A stretch of 64,000 nucleotides of DNA from Flavobacterium frigidarium DSM 17623 (GTDB lineage: Bacteria > Bacteroidota > Bacteroidia > Flavobacteriales > Flavobacteriaceae): NCBI RefSeq assembly GCF_000425505.1, contig NZ_KE384392.1:164973-228972 (forward strand), given 5' to 3'. Under the pieces are notes generated by a model, which was not told where the DNA came from, ran no database searches, and was given only the letters and a program-made list of their open reading frames with translations. Numbering within the stretch: position 1 is the first letter of the stretch; the number at the start of each line of letters is the position of its first letter. This document shows positions 43,219 to 52,183 of the stretch, in pieces. The position numbers were made by a program, and so were the translations under genes.

Positions 43219-45804
43219 ATGTATACGCTACCTAAAATTGAACGTTTTAATCAAAACGTGCTCTCAAAATACAATATATACAACAGTGTTTTTATAACTC
43301 TACCTTTCGATTCAATTGATAATACCGGCGTTTTATTGCCTTTATTTACAGAGGTTTGTGAATCAGGTTTCAAGAAACAAGAAACTCCAAAAGAAATTAT
43401 GGAGCAATTCTCAGAGAAATACCTTGATGATAAATCAGAAGAAAATCAAATTAGTTTAATGTTTCGTTTTATACAATATATTGAACGTCAAATAGTACTA
43501 TTTGATGCTGTTGAAGATGCTGCATTTCCTGTGGTAAACAATATGGAAGGGCGTGGATCTCTTAGAGATATAAAGGAAAAAGCTGATGCTAAAGGAAAAA
43601 AGGAAGAATTAATCTCTTTTCTTGAATCATTCAATGTACGCACGGTCCTAACTGCGCATCCCACACAATTTTATCCTGGTTCTGTTTTAGGGATTATCAA
43701 TGATTTAACGGATGCTATTAGAGATAATAAACTTCTAAAAATCAAACATCTTTTAGCGCAATTAGGTAAGACACCTTTTATAAAGAATGAAAAACCAAAT
43801 CCTTTTGATGAAGCTGTGAGTTTAATTTGGTATTTAGAAAATGTCTTTTACCACACCTCAGGTGATATGGTGCAATACCTACAAAAGAATATTTTTAAGG
43901 ATATCGAAATTCAAAATGCACTGATTAAGTTGGGATTTTGGCCAGGTGGTGATCGTGATGGAAATCCTTTCGTTACTACAGATATAACTTTAAATGTAGC
44001 AGATCGATTGAGAACATCAATTTTGAAATGTTATTATATCGAAATGCGTGCATTAAAAAGAAAGCTAACCTTCTTTAATGTAGATGTTTTAGTTGCAGAA
44101 CTTGAACATAAACTTTACCGTTCTGTATTCTATTCAAAAGGAGAAATTTACATTACATTGGAGGAGTTTAAAGCGCAATTAAATAAAATCAAGACTATTA
44201 TTGTAGAGCAACATCAGTCGCTTTATCTAGACGATTTAAATGCTTTACTCATAAAAGTAAATCTTTTCGGTTTTCATTTTGCTACTCTAGACATACGTCA
44301 AAATAGCCGAATCCATAATGATGTCTTCAGAGATATTTTTGACTTTTATCAAAAAAGTGAAGGTGCTGTTTTTCCAGCAAATTACTACGAATTAAGCGAA
44401 ACTGAAAAATTTGAGGTTCTGGCTAATGCTAAAGGAAATTTAAATTCGGCTGATTTTGATAACGAAATTACACGCTCTACAATTGAATCCATTCAAGCTA
44501 TTAAAACGATTCAAGATCAAAATGGTGAAGAAGGTGCCAATAGATACATTATAAGTAACAATGAAAGCGCGTTGAACGTGATGGAAACGTTTGCCATGAT
44601 TCGTTTGACAGATTGGGAACAACCTACGGTAGATGTAATTCCATTATTTGAATCTGTAGATGACTTAATGAGTGCTCATATTGTTATGGAGCAACTGTAC
44701 ACTAATCCTATGTATGCTGCCCATTTAGAAAAGCGTGAGTTGAAACAAACAATTATGCTTGGTTTCTCTGACGGTACAAAAGATGGTGGTTATCTAATGG
44801 CAAACTGGAGCATTTTTAAAGCCAAGGAAGCCTTAACTGCGATTTCCAGAAAATACGGTATTAAAGTAATATTCTTTGATGGTCGTGGTGGGCCTCCTGC
44901 AAGAGGTGGTGGAAAAACACACAAGTTTTACGCTTCCCTAGGACCTACCATTGAAAATAACGAAATCCAAATTACGGTTCAAGGACAGACAATTAGTTCA
45001 AATTTTGGAACCTTAGATTCTTGTCGCTATAATTTAGAAAACTTATTAAGTGCAGGTGTAACTAATCAAGTTTTTAGTAAAAATAAAAACGAACTTTCCA
45101 TCAAAGAAAAAGAAGTGATGGATCAGCTAGCTGACTTGGGTTATAAAAAATATTTAAGTTTTAAAAACCACCCTAAATTCATTCCGTATTTAGAGCAAAT
45201 GAGTACGTTGAAATATTACGCTAAAACGAATATTGGTAGCCGACCTTCTAAAAGGAGTCAATCTGCACAATTAGATTTTGCCGATTTAAGAGCAATTCCT
45301 TTCGTGGGATCATGGAGTCAGTTAAAGCAAAATGTTCCAGGTTTCTTTGGAGTAGGTGCTGCTTTAAAACACTTTGAAGATAGTGATCAGTGGGATAGTG
45401 TTCAAGATTTATATGACAACTCTTTATTCTTTAAAACACTTTTAGAAAACAGTATGATGTCCCTGGCTAAATCATTTTTCCCATTAACAGCTTACATGAA
45501 AAAAGATCCTGAATTTGGAGAATTCTGGCAGATAATCTATGATGAGTTTTTAGAAACAAAGCGTTTATTATTAAAGATAGCAGGTCATACAGAATTAATG
45601 GAAAACTATGCTGATGGTAAAGCATCAATTCAAATAAGAGAACGCATTGTATTGCCTTTGTTGACAATACAACAATATGCTTTACTTAGAATTAACGAAT
45701 TAAATAAAGCAGCTGTACCTGATGAAACTCTAATTAAGGTTTATGAAAAGATAGTAATGCGCTCCTTATTTGGTAATACAAATGCAAGTAGAAACTCAGC
45801 TTAA
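43219..45804 (+). CDS. ppc: Phosphoenolpyruvate carboxylase
   Basis: The 861-residue protein has the full PEPC layout: LTAHPTQFYPGS (signature 1, with the catalytic His), GFWPGGDRDGNPFVT, and FFDGRGGPPARGGGKTH (signature 2). SGSAR-like features in the C-terminal half and TNASRNSA at the end (QNTG-type position) are also visible. It adds bicarbonate to phosphoenolpyruvate to make oxaloacetate, refilling the citrate cycle. Length is close to E. coli Ppc (883). It is followed after 9 nt by the DinB gene. Confidence 0.95.
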   Translation: MYTLPKIERFNQNVLSKYNIYNSVFITLPFDSIDNTGVLLPLFTEVCESGFKKQETPKEIMEQFSEKYLDDKSEENQISLMFRFIQYIERQIVLFDAVEDAAFPVVNNMEGRGSLRDIKEKADAKGKKEELISFLESFNVRTVLTAHPTQFYPGSVLGIINDLTDAIRDNKLLKIKHLLAQLGKTPFIKNEKPNPFDEAVSLIWYLENVFYHTSGDMVQYLQKNIFKDIEIQNALIKLGFWPGGDRDGNPFVTTDITLNVADRLRTSILKCYYIEMRALKRKLTFFNVDVLVAELEHKLYRSVFYSKGEIYITLEEFKAQLNKIKTIIVEQHQSLYLDDLNALLIKVNLFGFHFATLDIRQNSRIHNDVFRDIFDFYQKSEGAVFPANYYELSETEKFEVLANAKGNLNSADFDNEITRSTIESIQAIKTIQDQNGEEGANRYIISNNESALNVMETFAMIRLTDWEQPTVDVIPLFESVDDLMSAHIVMEQLYTNPMYAAHLEKRELKQTIMLGFSDGTKDGGYLMANWSIFKAKEALTAISRKYGIKVIFFDGRGGPPARGGGKTHKFYASLGPTIENNEIQITVQGQTISSNFGTLDSCRYNLENLLSAGVTNQVFSKNKNELSIKEKEVMDQLADLGYKKYLSFKNHPKFIPYLEQMSTLKYYAKTNIGSRPSKRSQSAQLDFADLRAIPFVGSWSQLKQNVPGFFGVGAALKHFEDSDQWDSVQDLYDNSLFFKTLLENSMMSLAKSFFPLTAYMKKDPEFGEFWQIIYDEFLETKRLLLKIAGHTELMENYADGKASIQIRERIVLPLLTIQQYALLRINELNKAAVPDETLIKVYEKIVMRSLFGNTNASRNSA

Positions 45805-45813
45805 AAATAAAAT

Positions 45814-46329
45814 ATGCTAGTAACTGAATTAAATAAAGATGAATATGCCCCTTTTTTTGAGGGGTACATTCAAGGTTCATCTAAAGGAGTTTTAGTCGAA
45901 GAGTTAGAAATTTCACTTCATGAATTCATACGATTTGTTCAAAATATTCCAATGGATAAATTTGATTATCGTTATGCCGAAGGCAAATGGACAATTAAAG
46001 AAATCATCCAACATATAATCGATACAGAGCGAATTTTTGCTTATCGCGCATTGCGAATTTCTAGAAATGATAAAACACCATTGCCAGGTTTTGATGAGGG
46101 TGATTATGTTGATAATACTAATGCAAAAGACAGGCCTTTGCAAGAACTATTAACTGAAATGTCTGTGGTTAGACAGGCAACACTATCATTATTTAAAAGT
46201 TTTTCTAAGGAACAATTGCAAAGAATTGGAACAGCATCAAATCATTCGATTTCAGTTAGAGCTATTGGTTTTATTATGATAGGACATCAAAAACACCATC
46301 AGAAAATTTTTGAAGAAAGATATTTATAG
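45814..46329 (+). CDS. DinB-family putative metalloenzyme
   Basis: The 171-residue protein has the four-helix DinB plan. Metal-ligand His residues are seen in KEIIQHIIDTERIFAYRAL (about 65-83) and in MIGHQKHHQKIFEERYL at the end, and FDYRYAEGKWTIKE is the family's usual lead-in. Members include thiol-dependent S-transferases, but most are uncharacterised. It lies 9 nt after ppc and is probably co-transcribed; it converges with the glycosylase gene 3 nt away. Confidence 0.88.
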   Translation: MLVTELNKDEYAPFFEGYIQGSSKGVLVEELEISLHEFIRFVQNIPMDKFDYRYAEGKWTIKEIIQHIIDTERIFAYRALRISRNDKTPLPGFDEGDYVDNTNAKDRPLQELLTEMSVVRQATLSLFKSFSKEQLQRIGTASNHSISVRAIGFIMIGHQKHHQKIFEERYL

Positions 46330-46331
46330 CT

Positions 46332-46805
46332 TTAGAAACAAGAAGCCCATAATTCAAGCTTTTTATCAAAGGACATGGTATTTGCAGGACTTGTTGAAGG
46401 CATCACATAGTATGTGATGCCTTCTATTTGTCCGAATGTTTTAAAAAAGTAGCGATGGCTTTCTTTGCCATTAAAAATTATCTTTCTTATTTGAGGATAC
46501 TGTTCGAAAAGAGAATTAAAATCATTGACCTTTTGGTTTTTGATATGAATATCCAAACTTCCTTCTCTTTCACAATTTTCAAGGACATCCCATAAACCGA
46601 TATGATGCTCTTGCAGTAATTTTATTTTTTCATCAAATGCTACTGCAATTGGTAATTCGCTAAACAGGGTATACATTATTTTCCAAAAATGATTTCGAGG
46701 ATGCGCATAATATTCCTGCTTCTCTAAAGATTGCACGCCGGGCATCGTTCCTAAAATTAAAATTTTAGTTTCATTATTGATATAAGGTGAAAATGAATTA
46801 ATCAT
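46332..46805 (-). CDS. DNA-deoxyinosine glycosylase (UDG superfamily)
   Basis: The 157-residue protein has the UDG-superfamily strand LILGTMPGVQSLEKQEYY (about 15-32) and PRNHFWKIM, with LWDVLENCEREGS and the end MPSTSPANTMS. This combination fits the hypoxanthine DNA glycosylase family (HDG, family 6) and not Ung or Mug. It removes deaminated adenine from DNA. It lies 6 nt downstream of recQ and is likely co-transcribed, making a repair pair. Confidence 0.85.
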   Translation of the reverse strand: MINSFSPYINNETKILILGTMPGVQSLEKQEYYAHPRNHFWKIMYTLFSELPIAVAFDEKIKLLQEHHIGLWDVLENCEREGSLDIHIKNQKVNDFNSLFEQYPQIRKIIFNGKESHRYFFKTFGQIEGITYYVMPSTSPANTMSFDKKLELWASCF

Positions 46806-46810
46806 TCTTG

Positions 46811-48925
46811 CTAATTGTATATTGTTTCTTTTTCTATAATTGATAATGCCAATCTGATTTTGTCGTAACCCACTTTCTCATCTAGAAAATCAAAGTAAGG
46901 TTTCAATGTCGTTGGGCTTTCTAATTTTATTTTCGCTTTATTAACGAGTGTAATCTCCTCTTTTGAGACAAATTGGTACAAATCAATATCGGCACCATCA
47001 GAGTATAACTTAGCAAAATGAGACATTATTGTTCCTAGGCCTAATTTTCTTTTTATTGCAATCTGCTCGGCTGTATGTCCGTTTTGAAATAACTCTAAAG
47101 TCTCTTTATAAGTGCTTGATGCTTTTTTGACTTTGGCCGTTTTATCCTTATGAAATGTTATAATTGCTTTAATAAACGCATCACCGTACTTTTCTAGTTT
47201 TACTTTTCCAACACCATCGATAGTGATAAATTCTTCATCACTCATAGGTCTAATCGTTTCCATTTGGCGTAAAGCCGCATCACTGAAAATAACATAAGCA
47301 GGAACGCTTTCTTCTTTAGAGATATCGTAGCGTAACTTTTTAAGTATTTCGAATAAAGAATTTGCCGCAGCTTTACGTTTTGGTTCAATCGCGGTTGTCT
47401 TTTCAGTATTTGCTTTGACCATTGTTGTCAGCTGCACTTTATCACCTTCAAACAATACCTCTCTGGCTAAAGTCGTCAATCTAATTTTATTCTTCTGATG
47501 AAATGCGATTTCGCAATAACCTTGATTAATTAATTGAATTATGTATTGGTTCCAATCAAACCAAGAAATATCACTCCCTACAGCATACGTTTTTAAATTC
47601 TGATAATCTTTTTCGAAGATATAAGCATTTTTTGAACCACGTAAAAAATCAATAATTACTGGCAAAGGTTCTGACTCCTTTAATCTAATAATTGCTGAAA
47701 GTGCTTTTTGAGCAATCACAGTTCCGTCAAAAAATTCTGGAGGATTTTTACAAATGTCACAGTTCCCACAATTTTCTGTTACTAGTTCTCCAAAGTAGGA
47801 CAGTAGTATTTTGCGTCGGCAACTAAATGCGTCTGCATACTGCTTCATCCTTTCTAATTTAGCTAGTTGTACTTCGGCGTTCAATCCTTGTGAGGCGAAT
47901 TTTTGCAATTGAATGACGTCACCGTAGCTTTCGAATAGTATAGTTTCTGACGGTAATCCATCTCGACCAGCACGACCAATTTCTTGATAGTACCCTTCTA
48001 TATTTTTTGGCAGATTATAGTGAATTACCCAGCGAACATTTGATTTGTCAATCCCCATTCCAAAAGCTATTGTAGCACATACAACTTGGCAATCGTCATT
48101 AATAAATTCATCTTGTGTTTTTGATCGAAGTGCTACATCTAATCCTGCATGATAAGCCTTAGCATTAATACCAGCTTTATTCAATTTTTGGGCTAATTCT
48201 TCAGTGGTTTTTCTACTCAGACAATAAATGATTCCAGATTCGATAGGCCTACTTTCGATAAAATCTTGAATTTGCTTTACACGATCTAATGCTGGCCTTA
48301 CCTCCAAACTTAAATTTTTTCTGTCAAAAGACGATATAAAAGTCTGCGGATCAATTAAATTCAATTGTGCGCTAATGTCTCTTCGAGTTGCTTTGTCTGC
48401 AGTAGCGGTGAGCGCTAAAATAGGAGTAGAGGGGAACCGCTTTTTTAAATAGCCTAAATTAGTGTAAGCAGGTCTAAAATCGTGACCCCATGACGAAATG
48501 CAATGCGCTTCATCAATTGCTATCAAACTTAAAGATATCGTATTGAAAAGGTTTTCAATGTAAGATAAACTCTCTGGAGCAATATAGACAATTTTTATAT
48601 GACCATCTTTTATTGCATCAATATTTGCTTGCTGCTCAGATGCTGATTGACTACTGTTGATATAGCAAGCTTCAATACCATTAGTTTTTAAACTATCAAC
48701 TTGGTCTTTCATCAAGGCGATAAGCGGTGATATTACAATGGTTAAGCCAGGGAATACCAAAGCTGGAAGTTGGAAACAAATCGACTTTCCACCTCCTGTA
48801 GGCATAATTGCCAAAGTGTCTTTACCACTAATAATCGAATTGATAATTTTTTCCTGATTAGGTCGAAATTTTTCAAATCCAAAATTTTCTTTTAATGTAT
48901 CGTGTAATAACTGAGATGTAATCAT
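46811..48925 (-). CDS. recQ: ATP-dependent DNA helicase RecQ
   Basis: The 704-residue protein has the SF2 core with MPTGGGKSICFQLPAL (Walker A, about 41-56), LIAIDEAHCISSWGHDFRP (DEAH) and WVIHYNLPKNIEGYYQEIGRAGRDG (motifs V-VI region). A zinc-binding RQC domain follows, marked by SCRRKILLSYFG and NCGNCDICKNPP. Near the C-terminus FITIDGVGKVKLEKYGDAF is an HRDC-type domain, and a further helical tail follows. RecQ unwinds recombination and fork structures. A second, later RecQ-type helicase is common in Bacteroidota, so the paralogue identity is not certain. Confidence 0.95.
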   Translation of the reverse strand: MITSQLLHDTLKENFGFEKFRPNQEKIINSIISGKDTLAIMPTGGGKSICFQLPALVFPGLTIVISPLIALMKDQVDSLKTNGIEACYINSSQSASEQQANIDAIKDGHIKIVYIAPESLSYIENLFNTISLSLIAIDEAHCISSWGHDFRPAYTNLGYLKKRFPSTPILALTATADKATRRDISAQLNLIDPQTFISSFDRKNLSLEVRPALDRVKQIQDFIESRPIESGIIYCLSRKTTEELAQKLNKAGINAKAYHAGLDVALRSKTQDEFINDDCQVVCATIAFGMGIDKSNVRWVIHYNLPKNIEGYYQEIGRAGRDGLPSETILFESYGDVIQLQKFASQGLNAEVQLAKLERMKQYADAFSCRRKILLSYFGELVTENCGNCDICKNPPEFFDGTVIAQKALSAIIRLKESEPLPVIIDFLRGSKNAYIFEKDYQNLKTYAVGSDISWFDWNQYIIQLINQGYCEIAFHQKNKIRLTTLAREVLFEGDKVQLTTMVKANTEKTTAIEPKRKAAANSLFEILKKLRYDISKEESVPAYVIFSDAALRQMETIRPMSDEEFITIDGVGKVKLEKYGDAFIKAIITFHKDKTAKVKKASSTYKETLELFQNGHTAEQIAIKRKLGLGTIMSHFAKLYSDGADIDLYQFVSKEEITLVNKAKIKLESPTTLKPYFDFLDEKVGYDKIRLALSIIEKETIYN

Positions 48926-48977
48926 AAAGAGCAGGAAATCTTAAAAGTAAAAGTTTTTGGTATTTTGTTTAATAAAA

Positions 48978-49004
48978 AAAGGAACTCTGTAAAAGAGTTC
49001 CTTT
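48978..49004 (-). terminator. Terminator of the acidic-tail/DHS-like operon
   Basis: AAAGGAACTCT (48978-48988) pairs perfectly with AGAGTTCCTTT (48994-49004). On the minus strand T residues follow. It separates the operon from recQ. Confidence 0.75.
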
Positions 49005-49019
49005 AATATCTGTAATGAA

Positions 49020-49418
49020 TTAATCTTCGTCGTCATCGTCGTCATCAGAGTAATCTTTCTTGTTAGAATCCTCGTCATCATCTTCATCATCAACATCAGG
49101 CTTATCTAAGTTATCGTCATCATCGTCGTCATCTTCATCGTCGTCTAAGTCTAGACCTTTGATAGGGATGATTGGTTCGATTACATCATCGATATCTTCA
49201 TCATCGTCATGATTTTCTATTCTGTCAGCAAGTTTCATACTTACTTTAACTAAATAAATAGTATCTTCAGTTCGTACTTCAACAGCCTCAATTAATTCGT
49301 TTTTAGCATTTCTAAAACGAATGATATCTGAGTCGTCATAACCGTCAGGAAATTTTTCTACTAATAGGTTTAAAATTTCGTTAGTAAGTTTTGCGTAATC
49401 AACAATTACTCTTTTCAT
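49020..49418 (-). CDS. Hypothetical protein with highly acidic tail
   Basis: The 132-residue protein has a folded N-terminal part (1-70) that reads VDYAKLTNEILNLLVEKFP, IIRFRNAKNELIEAVEVRTE and TIYLVKVSMKLAD. The second half is nearly all Asp and Glu, for example DDDEDDDDDDD, and should be disordered. The pattern is conserved among flavobacteria in my memory, but no function is established. It lies 9 nt downstream of the DHS-like gene and is probably co-transcribed with it. Confidence 0.8.
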   Translation of the reverse strand: MKRVIVDYAKLTNEILNLLVEKFPDGYDDSDIIRFRNAKNELIEAVEVRTEDTIYLVKVSMKLADRIENHDDDEDIDDVIEPIIPIKGLDLDDDEDDDDDDDNLDKPDVDDEDDDEDSNKKDYSDDDDDDED

Positions 49419-49427
49419 AATGATATT

Positions 49428-50399
49428 CTATAGGTCTAATATATAAGCAAATACAAGAGGTGCCACAATTGTAGCATCAGATTCAATAATAAACTTAGGA
49501 GTCTTAATATCTAGTTTACCCCAAGTAATTTTTTCATTTGGTACTGCTCCAGAATACGAACCGTAGCTAGTAGTAGAATCTGAGATTTGGCAGAAATAAC
49601 TCCAAAAAGGAGTTTCAGGCATTTCCATATCTTGATACAACATAGGAACAACGCAAATTGGAAAATCTCCGGCTATACCACCACCAATTTGGAAAAATCC
49701 AACTCCATTAGCAGAATTTTTAGGATACCAATCTGCTAAAAATGTCATGTATTCTATTCCAGATTTCATCGTAGAGACTTTTAAATCTCCTTTAATAACA
49801 TATGAAGCAAAAATATTTCCCATAGTACTATCTTCCCATCCTGGACAGATAATTGGTAAGTTTTTTTCTGCTGCAGCATACATCCAGCTGTCTTTTAAAT
49901 CAATTTCATAATATTCCTCTAAAACGCCTGATAAAAGCATTTTATACATAAATTCATGCGGTAAAAAACGTTCTCCTTTATCATCTGCATCTTTCCAAAT
50001 CTTGTAAATATGTTTTTGCAAACGACGGAATGCTTCATGCTCAGGAATACAAGTATCAGTTACTCGATTTAATCCTCTTTCAAGTAAATCCCATTCTTGT
50101 TCTGGAGTCAAATCACGGTAGTTTGGCACTCTTTCATAATGTGAATGAGCTACCAAGTTCATGATGTCTTCTTCTAAATTTGCACCTGTACAAGATATAA
50201 TTTGCACTTTGTCCTGACGGATCATTTCTGCAAAAATCTTTCCAATTTCGGCAGTACTCATTGCTCCAGCAAGAGTTACCATCATTTTAGCTCCATTTGC
50301 TAGCTGTTGTTCATAGCCTTTTGCTGCATCTACTAAAGCCGCAGAATTGAAATGCAAGTAATGCTTTTCGATAAACTGACTGATTGGTCCTTTACTCAT
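49428..50399 (-). CDS. Deoxyhypusine-synthase-like protein
   Basis: The 323-residue protein keeps much of the deoxyhypusine synthase fold: AKMMVTLAGAMSTAEIG (about 37-53), the NAD-loop region ISCTGANLEEDIMNLVAH, and the C-terminal IGGGIAGDFPICVVPML and ITWGKL. In true DHS the GGG is followed by V-V-Lys, the Lys that binds the butylamine group; here GGG 239-241 is followed by I-A-Gly244, so that Lys is missing. Bacteria also lack eIF5A. The adjacent arginine decarboxylase suggests a polyamine reaction, such as homospermidine or agmatine chemistry. Confidence 0.87.
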   Translation of the reverse strand: MSKGPISQFIEKHYLHFNSAALVDAAKGYEQQLANGAKMMVTLAGAMSTAEIGKIFAEMIRQDKVQIISCTGANLEEDIMNLVAHSHYERVPNYRDLTPEQEWDLLERGLNRVTDTCIPEHEAFRRLQKHIYKIWKDADDKGERFLPHEFMYKMLLSGVLEEYYEIDLKDSWMYAAAEKNLPIICPGWEDSTMGNIFASYVIKGDLKVSTMKSGIEYMTFLADWYPKNSANGVGFFQIGGGIAGDFPICVVPMLYQDMEMPETPFWSYFCQISDSTTSYGSYSGAVPNEKITWGKLDIKTPKFIIESDATIVAPLVFAYILDL

Positions 50400-50491
50400 T
50401 TTATTGGATTTTAATTTTTAAAAAATCGGCTATTGAATATTGTATGCTTTCAAATATAGCGAAATTTTATTTTGACTAATTATGTAATTTA

Positions 50492-51892
50492 TTATTTTGT
50501 GTTGTAACCTAGAATTTTTAGCACATCCTCAGAAGTTTGTTGTTCTGAGAAAACTTCTGTTGCAATAATTCCGTTTTCATCCCTATCAATTAAGATATGT
50601 TTAGGTTGCGGAATCAAACAGTGGTGTAATCCACCGTATCCACCAATTGTCTCTTGGTAGGCACCAGTATTAAAGAAACCGATGTATAAAGGTTTCTCCT
50701 TATTGTATTTAGGTAAATAAATAGCATTCATGTTTTGTTCAGAATTGTAGTAATCATCACTATCACATGTTAACCCACCTAGTAAAACCCGTTCATAAGT
50801 TTCATTCCATCTGTTAATTGCAAGCATAATAAAACGCTTGTTAATTGCCCATGTATCTGGTAGAGTAGTAATGAATGAAGAGTCAATCATGTTCCATTTT
50901 TCTCTATCATTTTGTTGCTTTTGATAAAGGATTTGGTAGATTGCTCCACCACTTTCTCCTACAGTAAACGAACCAAATTCTGTAAATATATTGGGAACAT
51001 CAACTTCAGCTTCATCACAAGCTATTTTAATTTGATTGATGATTTCGTCAATCATGTATTGGTAATCATATTCAAAAGCTAATGAATTTTTGATAGGGAA
51101 ACCACCACCAATATTCAATCCATCTAATGAAGGACATTCTTTTTTAAGAGCAATATATACTTTAATACATTTTACTAATTCATTCCAGTAATATGCAGTA
51201 TCGTTGATACCAGTATTAATGAAAAAGTGTAGCATTTTTAACTCTAACTTCTCATTGTCCTGAATTTGCTTTTTGTAAAAATTGACAATATTTTTATATC
51301 CTATTCCTAGCCTAGAAGTATAGAATTCAAATTTAGGTTCTTCTTCAGCAGCAATACGAATTCCTATTTTAAATTTCCCTTTAATTTCTGCTTGAAGCAA
51401 ATCTAGTTCTTCGTAGTTATCGATAATAGGAATGGTGTTTTTATGACCATTGTTGATTAATCTAGCAATATTTTCAATGTATTGGTCTCTTTTAAAACCA
51501 TTACATATTACATAAGTGCTTTTATTAATCTTTCCGTTAGCCATTAAATTTTCTACAATATTAATGTCAAATGCTGATGATGTTTCAACGTGAATATTGT
51601 TTTTAAAAGCCTCATTCATAATAAATTCAAAGTGAGAACTCTTTGTACAGTAGCAGTAAAAATATTTACCATCGTACTTGTTTTTCTCCATTGATTTACG
51701 AAACCAACTTTTTGCTTTATTGATATTGTTAGAAATTTGCGGCAAGTAGGTAAACTTTAAAGGAGTACCATATTGCTCTACTAATTTCATTAAATCAATG
51801 TTATGAAATTGAAGATTGTCTTTGTTTAATTTAAATTCTTCTTGAGGGAAATAGTATGTTTGATTTATTAAGTCGGAATATTTTGTATTCAT
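50492..51892 (-). CDS. speA: Biosynthetic arginine decarboxylase, short type
   Basis: The 466-residue protein is a fold type III PLP enzyme. The Schiff-base Lys is K84 in YCTKSSHFEF, GLNIGGGFPIKNSL binds phosphate, and LLGGLTCDSDDYY holds the second-subunit Cys-x-x-Asp. The C-terminal beta domain has GFFNTGAYQE. It makes agmatine from arginine. E. coli SpeA is 658 residues with an inserted helical domain; this is the shorter type found next to DHS-like genes in flavobacteria. It lies 92 nt upstream of that gene on the same strand. Confidence 0.88.
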   Translation of the reverse strand: MNTKYSDLINQTYYFPQEEFKLNKDNLQFHNIDLMKLVEQYGTPLKFTYLPQISNNINKAKSWFRKSMEKNKYDGKYFYCYCTKSSHFEFIMNEAFKNNIHVETSSAFDINIVENLMANGKINKSTYVICNGFKRDQYIENIARLINNGHKNTIPIIDNYEELDLLQAEIKGKFKIGIRIAAEEEPKFEFYTSRLGIGYKNIVNFYKKQIQDNEKLELKMLHFFINTGINDTAYYWNELVKCIKVYIALKKECPSLDGLNIGGGFPIKNSLAFEYDYQYMIDEIINQIKIACDEAEVDVPNIFTEFGSFTVGESGGAIYQILYQKQQNDREKWNMIDSSFITTLPDTWAINKRFIMLAINRWNETYERVLLGGLTCDSDDYYNSEQNMNAIYLPKYNKEKPLYIGFFNTGAYQETIGGYGGLHHCLIPQPKHILIDRDENGIIATEVFSEQQTSEDVLKILGYNTK

Positions 51893-51946
51893 TGAATTTG
51901 AGTATAAAGATTATTTTAAGTTTGAAAAAAAAGTACCGTTTGGTAT

Positions 51947-52126
51947 TCAAACTCTAATATTCGCATAAATTATTTGCAACTTTTTATTCTCAAGTTTCAA
52001 GTATTGAAAAATATCAAAAGTAAAGCTTCCTTTTATAGAATAGAAATGCTTCAACACTCTAGAGAAAGAACTATTGTTTTCAATTCGATTAGACCCGTAA
52101 TTACCTTTGTTTTTTGTGTTTTTCAT
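51947..52126 (-). CDS. Possible small protein upstream of arginine decarboxylase, 59 residues
   Basis: An ATG at 52126 opens a frame of 59 codons ending TGA at 51947, 54 nt before the decarboxylase start. It reads MKNTKNKGNYGSNRI, then KHFYSIKGSFTFDIF and LENKKLQIIYANIRV: basic and not hydrophobic. No family is recognised. The codon use is not distinctive, and a TAGAGTTTG (near -7 consensus, with one extra base) lies at its end on the same strand and could be the decarboxylase promoter. It might be a leader peptide or chance. Confidence 0.3.
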   Translation of the reverse strand: MKNTKNKGNYGSNRIENNSSFSRVLKHFYSIKGSFTFDIFQYLKLENKKLQIIYANIRV

Positions 52127-52183
52127 TGGGACAAATGTAAAAAATAAAATAGACGCAATGCAATCCTTTTAGCTAAAAAATAT

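Noticed and set aside
49020..49200. A DNA repeat array or CRISPR in the GAT/CAT-rich stretch
   Set aside because: The repetition is codon-level (Asp codons) within a protein tail; there are no spacers or regular repeat units.
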